Shown here piece by piece: positions 1 to 13,240 of a stretch of 64,000 nt of DNA. This DNA is from Polydactylus sextarius (Eukaryota; Chordata; Actinopteri; Polynemidae): contig CM028916.1 of the NCBI GenBank assembly GCA_016801845.1, positions 20,820,014 through 20,884,013 on the forward strand, written 5' to 3'. The notes below the pieces were generated by a model. The model searched no databases. It was not told the DNA's origin and saw only the letters and a list, made by a program, of their open reading frames with translations. Numbering within the stretch: the stretch's first letter is position 1; each line of letters begins with the position of its first letter. Made by a program: the position numbers and the translations under genes.

Positions 1-1596
1 CTGTTTTATTTATTTATTTGTTTATTTTTAGAATATTAATGGTATTATAAAAGTGCTCGCCTGCAGGTTTGAATGGATGAAAAAAAAAAAACTTTCAGTA
101 AAAAAAAGTACACCCTCACAATGCACAGGGTGATCCCTTACCAGTCTTCAAGCCTGTCAACTCAAACAAATACATTTTAATTGGAAAGAAATTAAGAATT
201 TATGGAGTTCATGTCTAGTTCATGTGTAGAGCTGGAGTGCTTTTCTGCAAAGCTTTTAAAGCAAAATAATAAACTGGAGAAGAAAGAAAAACAGTAGAAT
301 AAACAACATGATAGTAAATGTGAGAATAGATAACATAAAAACAAAAGTCTCTGCTTCTGGAGGTGACAGGCTCTGAACATCTGAATGCTAATTTGCCTTT
401 AAAATACGTAGAGATGAGACTTGAAGTGAGACGACACAACCTGTAGCATTAATTATGTTTGGGGGCAGCGTCAGTCTGATTTAATGGAACTTACATGCAA
501 GATAATGCAGCAAGAGTGATCTCTGTGTTTCAGTTCACCTGTCTCTGACAGTAGAGTGTGTGTGCATGTGAGTGTGCATGTGCGTGTGTGTGTGTGGGGA
601 GATGGATGGTTCCCCTTGTCCCAGTTTACGTGGGGCTGCATTAACCTGGATAACACCCACATAGCACACAGTTGTGTCCTTCACCTGAGAGTATACTGTC
701 TCTAAAGCCTGTGAAGAAAAACTCCTACACATCGATAAGACAGATGAACTAGATAAGAGCACATGACAAGGAATATTAAAACATAAGGGCCCATTGAATC
801 TGACACAGGTCAGAGATTTATGGACAACCTGCTTCAGCTTCACTAGTGTTAAAACACAAATCACCAGAATTGGCTTTTCATGTGATAACAGCTTTTATTC
901 TTGCTTTTATTCTGAAATGTCAGTTTAAAAACGAGAAGACAGCTCTAGTCATGCAGAAAATAAAAGGCAGTGGTGGGTTGTTATTTTTTAACCCATACCA
1001 AAGAAAAGATGAGGATATCTGTGTGTGTCACGCAGAGTAAGTGACAGCTCGTCTACCATAAGAAGAAGAAGAAAACGAAGACTGGCTATTTCACAGAACT
1101 TTGTATGATCAATTAATCAGATGTTGGACTTTGTGTTTTGAAAGTAAAGCTATGATATTTCACATAAATCCTGGTTGTTCTTAGATCTCTGGATCCTGAT
1201 ATGTGGAGTCTGTGCCTGCACTAAAGCCGCAAGGTACAGGCTTTAACATTAATCATGTAGAGGGATGAAAGTGTCCCATACATGTCTGCCTCCCCCTGGG
1301 AAGTCCATCTTTGAAAGCTTAAACAGCTTCCAGAAACAGAAACTGACAGTTTGTGTGTGTTTACTCAATCTCATATTTCCCCTGAGAAGCAGACAGTCAA
1401 AAATATCTTCCTGTCTACAAGATCTTTACCAATACATCACCTACCATGTCTAAAGAGCTCCATCTCAGTGGGACTGTGTAATATTTAATGCTAGTCACAC
1501 CATGTATCCTTATCATCAGCCTGGTTTAATTTAACTTGTGGTCTACTTTTATGTTCCACCTCGAATGCTAATTTGAATGTAATTCTTCCTCCACAG
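1..1596. other. nos1ap: Intron of nos1ap, upstream of the first visible exon
   Basis: No coding exon can be supported here. The next exon (from 1597) begins in the middle of a PTB domain, so this stretch is most simply the end of an upstream nos1ap intron. It holds a GT-rich simple repeat near 553-597. Short open frames in it have no recognisable domain. Confidence 0.6.
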
Positions 1597-4500
1597 TATG
1601 AATTTAAACTGAAGAACATAAAGAAAAAGAAGGTGAACATTGTTGTATCCACTGATAGCGTCAAGGTGATTTTACGCAAAAAGAAAAAGGTCAGTGATGT
1701 GATTTTACACCCTAAATTGTATCTTGTCTTTTCAAAACCACCTTTGCCACCGTACACCTGTGTATTTTTGTGCTGTAACAGAGAAAAGGGTGGTCGTGGG
1801 ATGAAAACACCATCTTGGTGACACAAGATCCAATCTACAGGTAGGTCGTCCTGATGACAGATACCAACTAACAAGGCTTAATCAAAGACCAATCATCATA
1901 ACTTAATGCTTTTTTTTTTTACAGGATCTTTTATGTGTCACATGATGCTCAAGACTTGAAGATCTTCAGTTACATAGCGAGAGATGGACAGAGCAATGTA
2001 TTTCGCTGCAATGTCTTCAAGTCAAAGAGGAAGGTACAATGACAACACTGCATCCATCTCAGTAATAAGCCGTAGACTTTCAATCTTGTCCAAACACTTT
2101 TGAAAACACATACACTCGTTGTAATACTGGATAGTTCCTCACTTTGTACTCAAACCAGTCCAGTTCTTCATGTCATTTCTTCGAGACTCCATGTTGAAAT
2201 GATTGCATCACATCATTGCTGCACATCTGTCATCTTCACATTCATACTGCCAGTCTCCCATTGTACCACATCCCAGAGGTGCTCTGTACACATTTCTGTT
2301 CACAGGAGTGAAAACCTGACGTCCTTAAAGGGTTTTCAGTTCAACAGTTTGAAAAGAAAGGTTATCTGAGTTACTGTGTCCTTCCTATCAACTCTAACAA
2401 ATCTGACCAATCTCCAATGACCAAAGCTCTCTTTTTATTAGTTTGTCTTTTTACACCACTCTAGATAAACTCTGGAGACGGCTCTGTGTGAAAATCTCAG
2501 AAAATTATCACTTACAGCGGCACCAACAGTCATGTAATGGTCACTTTTTTTCACCATCTGATGTTGGATGTGAACATTGATTGAAGCATGTAACCTGTAT
2601 TTGCATGATTTTAATAACATACACACACACATTCCAGTTTTACCAGGAGTTGGATTAATTCCTGACTAGACACGGTAACCTCCTGGGATTTTGCCATCAG
2701 ATGCATAACTAGCAAACTAGCATGAACTACACTAGCATGTTAATTTAGTGAGCTTCAGCTGTGCTCGTAGGAAGGTTTTGTCACCTTTTGGTCAGGCTAG
2801 CTGTTTTTATTGTTTGTGCTAAGCTAACATGCTGCTGGCTGAAAGCTTTGGCAATCTTTTCATTTAACTTTATTCAAGAAATTAATAGCACATTTCTCAA
2901 AATGTCAAACTATTACTGTAAAAATGTAAGTCTCGGGACAAAGAGCAACAAGACAGGTTGGTGAGACTAACAGATTGTTGGTTTTGTTCCTTTATGTTTT
3001 ATGTGGACTGCAAACAAATATGAATCACAGCAAGTCGCTTACTGTTTTCAGCTGTGTGCCCTGCATATCGTGGCTAAAAGGGGATATTTATGGCCGCTGT
3101 CAGACCTTTCTTGTGTGGTAAAATACCCATGAACATGAAAGGCATGTTCTCCTCCACATATCTGCATATCAAGCAGAGGCATTTTTCTCTCTATGACAAA
3201 GAAAGATAATCAGTGAGGTCGGCTCCCATCCCTTCACTATGGAGACCAAACAGACGGTGAGTTTGTGAAGCTGCATACTAATAATTCTGGTGGGAAGAAA
3301 GAAGAAGAGGGGTTTTATCACTTCACACTTAAAGACATTTTACCACTGCTCAACAAAACGCCCACCACATGTTCATGGACATAGTCAGCGGTGCCACAGT
3401 ACCTACCCAGGGCTGCGGAGCTTTATCTGGGATGTGCATACCAAGCATGTGTGCTGAGTAGGAGGAGATGGACCGCTTGATAATTGTAGATTTAATTTAT
3501 TTTCATCACAGCATGTTGCAGCTCAGCAGGGCTGACATGTCACCATACATCAACACAGTTTTTTGTTTTTGGCCTTGGGAGTTTGGTCTTTTTTTAATTC
3601 AAATTAAATGTATGTAATTTGATTTAATTTGATTTGAATTACATTTTCCATTGAAAGAGCAAAAATAATCAATTTCATGACTTTACCTCTGCCTCATTGT
3701 TTATTTTTTTATTTTTATTTTTTAATGAATATCATTTGGTTGCCTTGACGTATTAAATGAATGCCTGCAGGCAGGGTGATCCTTTAGAGGCAGGCAACAA
3801 AAATGAATTTAACTGCTGTCTCTGACACTAAGCAACATAAAGAACACAAAAATTCACTCTTAGTGATGAAGGATGTGGTGGATAAACTTTAATTCCTGTG
3901 GATTCAGGGTGCTAGCACTGTACTACATATTAGGGCTTTTGACAGAGAAATTAGAGGGCTTGAGATCAACCAGAGAAGTGCTAGTGTCTCAAAAGCTAAA
4001 ATTAATTTTCTTGCCTGTGTCCTCAGCTTCAGAAACATTGATACCCACTTTTCTGCTAGAGAAAGTAATATATAATTTATCACCAACTACAAGAACAAAG
4101 CTGGGATTCCTTTCATCTTTTGAGTGCACGCATGTGTTATTATGGTAAAATGGTTCTCCTACTGGACTCCTACTGCAGCAGGAACTGGAAGTTTTAAGTA
4201 TGCTGATATTTGTGTATGTCTGAATTTGAAGTGTTTATCAGTGTAACTGGACTCTGGACTCATGACAACTAAATTCTCATGAGTGGGAACATCAACATGG
4301 TCTCTAGAATGATAATACCACGTCAGCTACAATATTAAATCCACTATTAAAGTGAACAACATTGATCAACATGTTGCAATAAGTCCTGTTATACATGTCA
4401 GTTCCAGTTGAGGGTTAGGATCAAAGTTAGGGTTAGATGTGCCAGCCTCATGACAAACAGACACAGCAGTAAATGAATGCCAGACTGTCGACCAGTCCAC

Positions 4501-7500
4501 TCCACCTGTTGTCCCTAAACCATCAGGGATTGGCTCTAGCCCTCCCCCGCAACCTTAAAAAGAAAAATATTTTGGCCACTGGATGGATGTAGAACATATA
4601 GATCTAATGATAGGAAGCTTTTGTTTTGACACAGAGTCAGATTATTGGTTTCCCCTTGTTTCTGGCCTCTCTGCTAAGCTACAATAACCAACCTTACATT
4701 TACAGGACATGCATGAATATAGTATCAGCCTTTAGTTTTTTTACCTTTCGTGCATGAGTCTGTGTCTCACCTCTTGAGTTGAGTTTATTTAACTCATCAT
4801 AGAAACATTAAGTCCTTGGGAAAACTAGTTTTACATCAAGCTTTTTTACTGTGAGTAAACATATGTGAGACATCTAGTGGCTTATATTTGAATTATTGCA
4901 AATTAAACTGTTCCTGATTGATGACCCAATGTTACAGACACACCCACTGAGCCTTCCTGCAATAACAACAAAGTTAATCTTCAGTCCCTGTGCCATCAAA
5001 GTAACCTGCCTCTGTAACAGACTAATCTATCACTCTGACAGCAGAACTTATGCAGAGCAGATAGACAAGGACAAGCAGCTGAAGCTTGTAATATCTCCTG
5101 ACTTTAATTTGGGGTCTATCTTCCCTCCTCCTGGTTCTCCATCTTCATTTTTCACCTTCTTTCTGGCCCGAAAAATAATATCTGCTCTGTGTTGTGTCCT
5201 GTTAACTGTGCACACACTCCATCTGTCCACTTTCCCTCCTGCACAACTCCTTCGACATCTCATATTCTCTCTGTCCGAGTCCCTTCATCTTTGCATTCTC
5301 CCTCACTATGCTCCTGCTGCTATGGTTCCCCTCCGCCCCTGTTCTCATCAACACACACATACACACACACACGTGCACACGCACACAAAATCACACGCAC
5401 ACACATTTCTTCTGTGTTTTCCCTCACAGTCTCAGGCCATGAGGATTGTACGGACGGTGGGTCAGGCGTTTGATGTGTGTCACCAGTTGACCTTGCAGCA
5501 GAAAAGTGATGACCAGGATGATGAGGAGGGGAAGGCTGAGGAGTCGGAGGCAGCGCCAGGTGACTCACATCTTCTATCTAAACACACAAACCCACAAAAT
5601 TGCCTCTACACATCCACATTTCCTCCCCCTCCTGTTTTGCTTTCCTTCCCGTTCTCCTACTGTCACACACGCAATCTTGCACTCCTTTTATTCTCCTCAC
5701 ACAACGACTCCCCAGGCCTCGTCTTCCTCTTGCTTTGTCTCAAACAAACAAAAACTCTGACTGCCTGCAGACACAAACGGTGGCAACCGAGCACATATTT
5801 CAGAGAAGAGATGTCATTATCCACTGCAGATAGTTTTCTTAGCAAGCTTTGCCAAGCTGCAGCTGCAGATAGGTAGTGGTTTTGGTGAATTGTGCAAAGG
5901 CATTGATCAAAAGACTTGTGTGGGCTTTCAGCCAGCTCTTGGCTCACTACTGCAGCTGCAATCACTGCCTCTAAATGTGTTGTAAACTTTGAATCATGAA
6001 TTAAAAAAACAGGCTGAAAACAAATATCTGGTGTCTCCACAGCAAAGAAGAGGTTTGCATTGTCAGAAGAGACGGACCTTGAAGCCACCACAGAGGAGAG
6101 CATTGAGTGCGTCTCTTCATCAGATGTGGAGAAGAGCAAAAAAGACGAGGCCCTTGGAAATGATGGACAGGTAGAGAACAGAGGTTGTCCTTCATCACTC
6201 ATACAAAGCTGCTATTTTCTCCCTCCCTCCATTAGAAACTCCACAGAGATGAAGCCAACTTTACAAAATGATTAATGGATGCGTCTGGTACCTCACTGTG
6301 TAACAGCAACTAAAACGCAGCTAAAGGCAGCAGCTAACTAATTTTCTTTCTCAGTTAATCAGTTACCAAGTCTCACATTTCCAATTTAATAAATTAATCA
6401 TTTGGTCTTTGTGGTGTGAAAAGACAGTAAAAAAACAATCTTTGCAAAGCTTCCTTGATGTAATCAACACTCCAAAACAGAAGTGAAAGCTATTGGCATT
6501 TCTGCTTTAAAAATGACTTCAGGCTGGAATAAGTACCACTCGATGCATGAAAACAGTTGGTGTTCTGCAGCTGTGGAGCTGTTTCTTTTAACGTTAGAGA
6601 AATAACCTTGATGTTGTCATAGTGATGCAATTTCAATTCTGGAGACGATACATTCAGCACAGAAAGTCTGTGTTAAACTAGTCAGAAAGACATGGATATT
6701 TACCAGACAAGGAGATGGTCAAATGAAATTTGGGTTGCAGGTTGCATTATGGGAGAAGTACCATCTGTGTTTTTGGAGTTTTACTCATACTAAATACTTG
6801 TGTATACATCCCATTCTCGTGAAAACAATATCACAAGCATGGCTCGAGGAAATCCTTTCTAATTTTATACAAACGTTCACTTGGACTTAAGAGATGAATT
6901 GACTAGATGATGGTGATCAAAGGTAAAAGGTAGAACCACATAACTTATTAATTTAAAAACTAATTACCTGGACATATAACAGCAAGATGACTCCCCTAAC
7001 ACCATGAAAGTGAAAGTCTAAATAGCTGAAATTCCCCTTTAAACAACCCTTTTTTGGTTCGGACTTCCACACAGACATGACATAATTATGACAGTTATGT
7101 AACGTAACTGGGACAAATTGTTTGGTTTAACACATTCATCATATCAAAGAAGCAGCTGGTCTTTTGTGTGAAGATCAGAAAACAGCACTGAGCAATGTAT
7201 AGTGAGTAGCAAGTGCATGTCTTTAAGGGCGCTTTGTGAAGAAAAGCTCCATGAGGCTCTCCAATATTGATGCGATCATATGGTTTATTGATGATTTTCT
7301 GGCGCTGCTCTGCTAATCCTGCCATGTTGGGACTGGTCAGCTCATTTTCCAAATAAGTGATACTGTTACTCCAAGAGAGAATGGTTATATAAGAACGAAC
7401 AAATTAGTTATCGATTTTTTCTAACACTTTTTGTTGCATTTAAGCTTCAGATCTTCATATGTTCTGGTGTCTTTATCTCTGGTTAGGTCTGAGAAAGTCA

Positions 7501-10500
7501 AATGTCCTTCAGAGTTTGGTAATTATAACAAGAGTAGCCATCATATTGATCTCCAATCCCAGGGATGAAGGATAAGTCACGACCTTCATGGCTGCTCGTG
7601 CAGCAGTCTGACATAATTGTTTGTGTCGTAATTCACATATGGACAAACCAGCTAACAGCAGCACTAACAGACAATCTGCAGATCAATTTACCCACAAATA
7701 GATCCTCACTGCAACTCCTTCACTGTTATATTATTAACCTTGATGTAGGAGCAAAACTCAAGTACTCAACATACAAAACTTTTGAGTCTTAAAACCCTTT
7801 TTCTGTGTCCTGGCCAAGATAGGCAGAACACAGAATGTACATAAATAGTCACAACATATTTAACACCTGTTGCAAATTATGTCCATCACTGTTTTTTATT
7901 TTCTCAAGAACTGTATAACTTATTAAATTATTATTATTAATTATTATCTCCTCCCATAGTTTTTGCTCAATTGAGTCCAAACTTGATTTATTAAAAACTG
8001 AGCCTATAGTGCATCAACTATTTGACTGTAAACTGTATTTTAAACATATATTTATGGTGGCCGGGAGGTGCAAACCAAGATTACAAAATGTGAAATACTT
8101 TTACAAAGCTTGAGACGAATTTACATTTCAGAAAACATTTTACATATCAGAAAACAAAATTACATTAGCATAACACATTTACATGTCCCGAAACAAATTT
8201 ACATTTCAGAGAACAAATTAACAAGACACGAAACACTTCTACAAACGGCAAAACAAATTTACAAGCAGCAAAACACTTTTACATGTCCCAAAACAAATTT
8301 ACAAATATCAACCATCAACTGGAAAGGGAATGCACCAACTCTGGGGTTGAACTGGAAGTGATAACGGAGAACATCCAATAGGAGTCCGTGAACTCTATCA
8401 ACGAAAACTCGTATTGGCTGTTCCCCTTATCACTTGCGGTTCAATCCCTTTCCTGGTTGATATTTGATATTTGTAAGGAAGGTTCTTGTTATTGAAGATT
8501 GTGACTTCAAGTCTCAACTGAATTTATTCATCTTCTTGCACTCCGCTTGTTGCTCAGATTTGCCTAATTTTGCCTAATATTGCCTGGCCTCAACCAATTC
8601 TGCACAGCAGCTATAATTAAATTTAAAGTTTGCTTGAATTCATGTAGTGACACCAACTCTTTAAGAGTCAAATGATTTTGCAGCTGGTTCCCAGCAAAGG
8701 ATGCAGCAACAAATACAATATTAATGATTTCATTTTGTATGTTTATATTAAACTACAGTAGAATCAGTGTCTGATGGTATGATTTATGACAATGGTATGA
8801 TTTATCTTAAATATCCAAAATCCCATTAGAAGCACACTCAAAGGTTCATTGTGTAGAAAAGGCTAAAGTCCCTCTCCAGAGTCAGTGTGTCCTTCTGAGC
8901 TACTGTAAACACATGGCAGTGAAACATGCAACGTTACCATATAAGGGCTCTTTTATTTTTTCAAGTCTCAAAGTCTCAGTTTGATTATACACCAATGAAA
9001 ACACAACTGTGAATGTTATATAGTGTTTTTGACAAAAGATCAACTGAATCCTACACACTGCACCTTTAAAACTGCTATGATAACTGATTATTTGTATCTG
9101 AGGTGAAACTGTTTGTATTGATAAACCTACAATAAGGATCATCAACTGCTGCAGTTCCCCTCATTGCCTTACAGCATCTTTTAGCACATTTTTTGGTTTA
9201 ACTTTAGTGTTTTGGATCAGTTTCTCTGTTCTCATAGCGTCTCATAGCATCCATCTTTTGGAATAGAATAACTAGATATTTCTTCTTAGGGAGACAAATC
9301 TGAAGCTTCTGAAGAGGGGAGAATATTTTCAGTTTATATATTCATGAGACATTTGCCTGAGAAATGACTCCAGGTCAATTTTAATGTTGCTAAAGAAAGT
9401 AAGTGTTTCCCTGGCACGTCAGCCACATCAACCTGAACACTGACAATACTTCAGTTTCTAAAAGTATGAAGTTAATTCAAGATATTTCTACCTCATGCAG
9501 CTTATTCAGTGCCAGCAGAAAATGATTTAAAGGGCAAAAATGAAGGATAAGTCACGCTTTGGTGTCAGCCACTAAAATTCAGTCACTAAAGCTTCTTTCT
9601 GTGCTCATGTCTCATTTCACCTGTAATTCAAGCAGAAATCTATCACAGCAACAAGGGGCGAAACAGACTCCTCTGTCAACAGCAGCCTCAACAGAGAGAC
9701 CGCAGCATCTTTATTGATCTTCATTTGTTGTGAAATATAGTTGCCTCAATTTTTTTCTTTATTTATATAGCACAGCATGGAGGATGTATCACCCATCTTC
9801 CACCTCACACTGTCCACCTGCTTCATCGCAGAAGTTGTGATGGTATCGAGCACTTTAAACATTTCAGTTCATGGTTGTTTTTCATTCATGATGAAGATAG
9901 ACAGACTTCATCCTGGCAGATGCGCTGGCAGCTATTAAACCACTTGTTCAGACATCTTCCTACTCACACACACACAGTTTCCATATATTATTCGTTCCAC
10001 TTTTACTCCATTTTTTTTGGATTATCCTTTAATTCTGTCTACACTATAGACAACCCACAACCTGATGATGTGATATAATGTATTTTGTTTACTTAATTTA
10101 AAGTGGAAATGTGTAAGGATCCCTATTGCACTGGAGGTTTTCCATTGAACGCTACAGAAATTATAGCTTTATTTAAATCAAAGTTGAGTTAGTACAAGTG
10201 ATGTTCATGATTTGGTGCCTGTGACTACAGCTACTGGGTCTTCCTCTGTTGATTCAAAACAAATAAAAAAAAAATGACTCTCTGTCATCTCTGCTGTAGG
10301 TGTCTGACGACCCATCTCTCCTGCTAAGCTCTCCCATCCTCGGTGCCTCTGTGGCGGGTCAGTTGGCAGCGGAGGCTCCCTGCTCTGCTGAGCACCAGGT
10401 CCGGCTCCTTCAGAAACAGCTGCAGCAGCAGGAGCAGCAGGCACTGGCAGCTGCTGCACAGGTGCCCAAGACAGACAGTCTTTTTCTTACTTTAAATTTA

Positions 10501-12377
10501 ATCTATATCTTATATTTAACCTATAAATATGCATCAGACATGCAAGAATACAGAAAAAATGTAACTGAATATGAACACGTTGTAAGTTTGTTGATTTATC
10601 CCAAGTAATTGTTAAAGCAAACATCAAACTCCTCTGGTCAGTATTTTAATTGGAAACTTTGTGTTGCTTGACTCAAAATTTTTTTCAAGCACAAAAAATC
10701 TGACTGTAAAAACAAAAACACAGAATTAGTTTAATCCAAACTGGAGAGTGTTAAATAGATGAGCCACGATCAGCCATGTGTTTACTAGTGTTAACTGACT
10801 TCTAAACTTTTACATGAAATTTTTTCACATAAGTTTCACATAAAAATAAATATTCGCATGTTTGAATTTTATAGTTTAAATCTTTACCTTGGTCTGTCTC
10901 ACTGACAGAAGTTGATTCATAATGTAGACAAGCTGTTTCCAGTCTGTCTCCTCCACTGTGGCTCCTGAAGAAACCAACGTTTCTTAGTTATTAAACCCAT
11001 TACATAACAAACAAAAAAGTAAAAATGTGTGTGGAATATTTCAGTGGTTTTCCTCTGAACAACATGGTGGATTTTGATAAATGACTCATTCTAATGAAAA
11101 TAATAATACGGAACAAATCCCCAAGAAGTAATATTGAAAACCATTGATTTATACTCATCAGTGTTTGCTTATTTTTTGTCATATGTGTGCAACTGTGTAA
11201 TTTGGTTGGTTTAGGTTCATGTGCTGCAGGAGCAGCTGTCGGTGGAGGTGTGTGCTCGGACTGAAGCTCAAGCCCGAGTGCAGAGGCTACTGCAGCAGAA
11301 CACCGACCTGCTGCAACACATTTCTCTGCTGGTCAAACAGATCCAGGAGCTGGAGCTCAAGGCTGCAGGCCACTTAACATCGAGTGAGTTGATGTTGACA
11401 GTTGGCTTCATTTTTGACTCACAATTCAGCTTCCTTTTTCATTTACATTATATATTTTCCCCTGCTTTCTTCTTTATTTATGTCATAAAATCATTCTTTT
11501 CTCCCTTCATCATCATCTTTTCCTTTAATCAGCTTCTTTCCTTGGCTCTCTCTTTCCTGTCGTTATGCCTCCTTTTCTCATCCACTTCTGGCACATAATT
11601 AATTATCCTATGGCAGCGCTCTCACAGGATTCAGTGCTGCTCTCTGCTCTCCTCTCCCTGTGTTTAGCCAGTGGCAATATGCTGCCATATAGTTATAAAT
11701 GATCCAGTCCTGTTAGCACAGACGTCATCTCACTTGAGATAATCTCATCTGCTTCGCTCAGACTTTCCTTCTTATGTATTATATCTCCATTTTTGTGTGA
11801 TTTGTTCTATCCTTCTTGTCTCTATAACTGTTTTTCCTTATCAGTGGGCTCCCAGGACAGTCTTCTGGAGATCACTTTCCGTGCCAAGCCTCCCACCGTG
11901 CCTCATGAGCCTCTCACCCCTTCTTCAACCACAGGCCCATTAGCAGCTCAGTCCCAGCTCCAGATTAGTGACAGTGCCTGGGTCTCTGCCCTCCCTGGAC
12001 CCTGCTCTCCAGGCACCCTGGGAACCGACACTAGTCCTCTGGGGCTCAGTGGCAGCGGTGTTCGACTGGAGTGTTTCCGCTTCACCTCTCGGGTGTCGGA
12101 CAGCCAGGAACAGGGCCAGGACACGGGGGAGACGCCCAGCAATGGCACAATGGATGACAGCTCACTGCTGGGTGAGCAGGTCCTCGGAGCCCTGGAGCTG
12201 CTTCGGTTCAGGGAGTCTGGGATCGGATCAGAGTACGAATCAAACACGGATGAGAGCGATGATCGGGACAGCTGGGGACAGGGGGAGGGCGGGGGGTCCG
12301 ACAGTGCAGCTCGCCTTCTAAATGTGCTGAATGCAGACAGTCTTCCAGACTGCTTAGGAGATGAGATGGCTGTGTAG
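1597..12377 (+). CDS. nos1ap: nos1ap (CAPON), PTB-domain adaptor of neuronal nitric oxide synthase; 3' part of gene
   Basis: NOS1AP is a cytoplasmic adaptor. Its N-terminal PTB domain binds partners such as Dexras1, and its C-terminus binds the PDZ domain of neuronal NOS. Eight coding exons join in phase: 1597-1689, 1782-1840, 1925-2033, 5430-5559, 6043-6170, 10300-10461, 11215-11383 and 11845-12377 (stop TAG). They give 460 residues. The first roughly 60 residues of the family are missing and lie off the left edge. Visible landmarks are the basic PTB stretch KNIKKKKVNIVV, DPIYRIFYVSHDAQDLKIFS, RDGQSNVFRCNVFKSK and AMRIVRTVGQAFDVCHQ (PTB C-terminal helix). Next come a low-complexity acidic linker and a glutamine/leucine-rich coiled coil (about residues 200-280, ending HISLLVKQIQELELK). 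The conserved C-terminal block follows (GSQDSLLEITF, LECFRF, RFRESGIGSEYESNTDES) and the protein ends DEMAV, close to the mammalian DEIAV PDZ ligand. The intron at 6171-10299 is large. Identification is very secure; the exact 5' structure is not visible. Confidence 0.96.
2790..2915 (+). repeat. Degenerate teleost interspersed repeat ('gctagct...gctaagctaac' family)
   Basis: The order of motifs caggctagctgttt, gtgctaagctaac, tgctggctg and caaaatgtcaaactatt matches, from memory, a short interspersed repeat very common in percomorph fish. It is diverged. A second, worse copy seems to lie at 4636-4725. Family class (SINE or MITE) cannot be decided by eye. Confidence 0.5.
4500..4595 (+). mobile_element. 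LINE (L2/CR1-like) 3' tail fragment
   Basis: The run gggattggctctagccctcc, then ccgcaacctt and ending in ggccactggatggatg, resembles the 3' end shared by many fish L2/CR1-type LINEs, where a ctggataggctccagc block precedes a tggatgga tail. Only the 3' end is present, as is usual for 5'-truncated LINE copies. Called from recall of the motif. Confidence 0.5.
4636..4725 (+). repeat. Second, more degenerate copy of the 'gctaagctaac' interspersed repeat
   Basis: The order ggtttccccttgtttctggc followed by tgctaagctacaataacc follows the same pattern as the 2790-2915 copy but with more changes. Weak call. Confidence 0.35.
5342..5404. repeat. CA-rich microsatellite upstream of a nos1ap exon
   Basis: Imperfect (CA)n tract with CG interruptions, ending about 25 bases before the acceptor of the nos1ap exon at 5430. 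Confidence 0.85.
8090..8310. repeat. Degenerate tandem repeat, period about 21 bp
   Basis: Roughly ten imperfect copies of a unit resembling acaaatttacatttcagaaa occur in a row, each followed by aaca or similar. The 21-base period shows up as a recurring seven-residue pattern when one frame is read (IYISENK, HLHVPKQ and similar). The array runs directly into the inverted repeat at 8301-8474, so both probably belong to one mobile element. Confidence 0.75.
8301..8474. repeat. Imperfect foldback (inverted repeat) next to the 21-bp tandem array
   Basis: The left arm (about 8301-8382: acaaatatcaacca, ggaaaggga, aagtgataa, ccaata) is answered on the other strand by the right arm (about 8408-8474: tattgg, ttatcactt, tccctttcc, tggttgatattt). 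The arms are diverged but collinear over about 70 bases with a loop of about 25. This looks like a foldback or MITE-type element of unknown family inside the nos1ap intron. Confidence 0.7.
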
Positions 12378-13240
12378 TGGTTTCCAATAGGAAAAAGGAG
12401 AAATTCATCATGGCTTCAAATTGCACCTTGAAGTTTTGATTCTTCAAATCATTTATACTGAAAAGACGCCTCACTGGAAGGACTGGAGTAAACGATGAAA
12501 ACAGAAAATCTGAAAATAGAATTCAAATTTAAGACGATTTAATCACAAAATGAATGATTCCATAAAGACAGAGTGAATAAATTGATCAGATAAAATTTGA
12601 CAAATCATAATATTATATTAGTGAGCACACACTCTCTGAAAAGTTGTCACACAGTCAGCAGCCAGCAGAAAGTTTACCACAAAATCAAGCTTTTTTTTTT
12701 TTTTTTTTGTCAAATTAACGTCTAAAAATGTTTAAACGCAGTTAGTTAGCACCATGCTTTCATGACCATGTAATGTTACCATGTTCACCATATTACTTAA
12801 AGCATGTGTAGTACTGCTAACATTAACTAAAGACAGAACAGCTTCAAGTTTTATGATACAAATCTGTGGTTGGAAACTACTTTTTTTTTTTTTTTTTACC
12901 CGAGATTAAATCTTGATGAGCTCCACATTACGTGCAGCAGACAGTATTCACCATAATTAAGAAAAATAAATACATTTGGGACAATGCAGCATTATAGTTT
13001 ACATGCACTGAGGTCTTTCAGGCTTTGTGTCTGTGTCTCTCTCTCTCTCTCTCTCTTAGTCTGTCTGTGTGTCTGTGTGTGTGTGAGATGATCGTCGTAC
13101 TTGGTGCCACTGCTCGCCACTTCTCAGGCTTATTACACTGTGGTCGTGTCTGTGTTTATGAATTATGTCGTATTTATTTGTTATATAATAATGAAGTCAG
13201 CAACGATGAAGTCTGGATGTGGAAAAAATAAAACCTTACT
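12378..13240 (+). other. nos1ap: Probable 3' UTR of nos1ap
   Basis: The region after the stop is AT-rich, with long T runs (12690-12708, 12881-12897) and a CT/GT microsatellite near 13033-13084. AATAAA motifs occur at several places, including 13227-13232, which I take as the most plausible poly(A) signal; an ATTAAA near 13504 is an alternative. The true end cannot be fixed without transcripts. Confidence 0.5.

Larger units (their letters stand above)
2034..5429. other. nos1ap intron with degenerate fish repeats
   Basis: This intron has no gene of its own. It contains two repeat fragments listed separately (about 2790-2915 and 4636-4725), an L2/CR1-like LINE tail (about 4500-4595) and a CA-rich microsatellite (5342-5404). 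The rest is unremarkable AT-rich intron. Confidence 0.7.
6171..10299. other. Large nos1ap intron
   Basis: No exon could be fitted between 6170 and 10300; the two flanking exons join in phase 0 and give the expected protein order. The intron contains the tandem/foldback repeat at 8090-8474, given separately. The rest shows only AT-rich sequence. Confidence 0.75.

Noticed and set aside
4896..5876. Longest open frame in the left part (326 codons)
   Set aside because: It runs through intron, a CA microsatellite and the nos1ap exon at 5430-5559. Only the exon part is conserved; the rest is chance open frame.
5663..6202. 179-codon minus-strand open frame
   Set aside because: It is the antisense shadow of the nos1ap exon at 6043-6170 plus intron, with no recognisable domain.
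8400..8460. tRNA-like ggttcaatccc box
   Set aside because: No matching A box or cloverleaf; the sequence is explained by the right arm of the foldback repeat.
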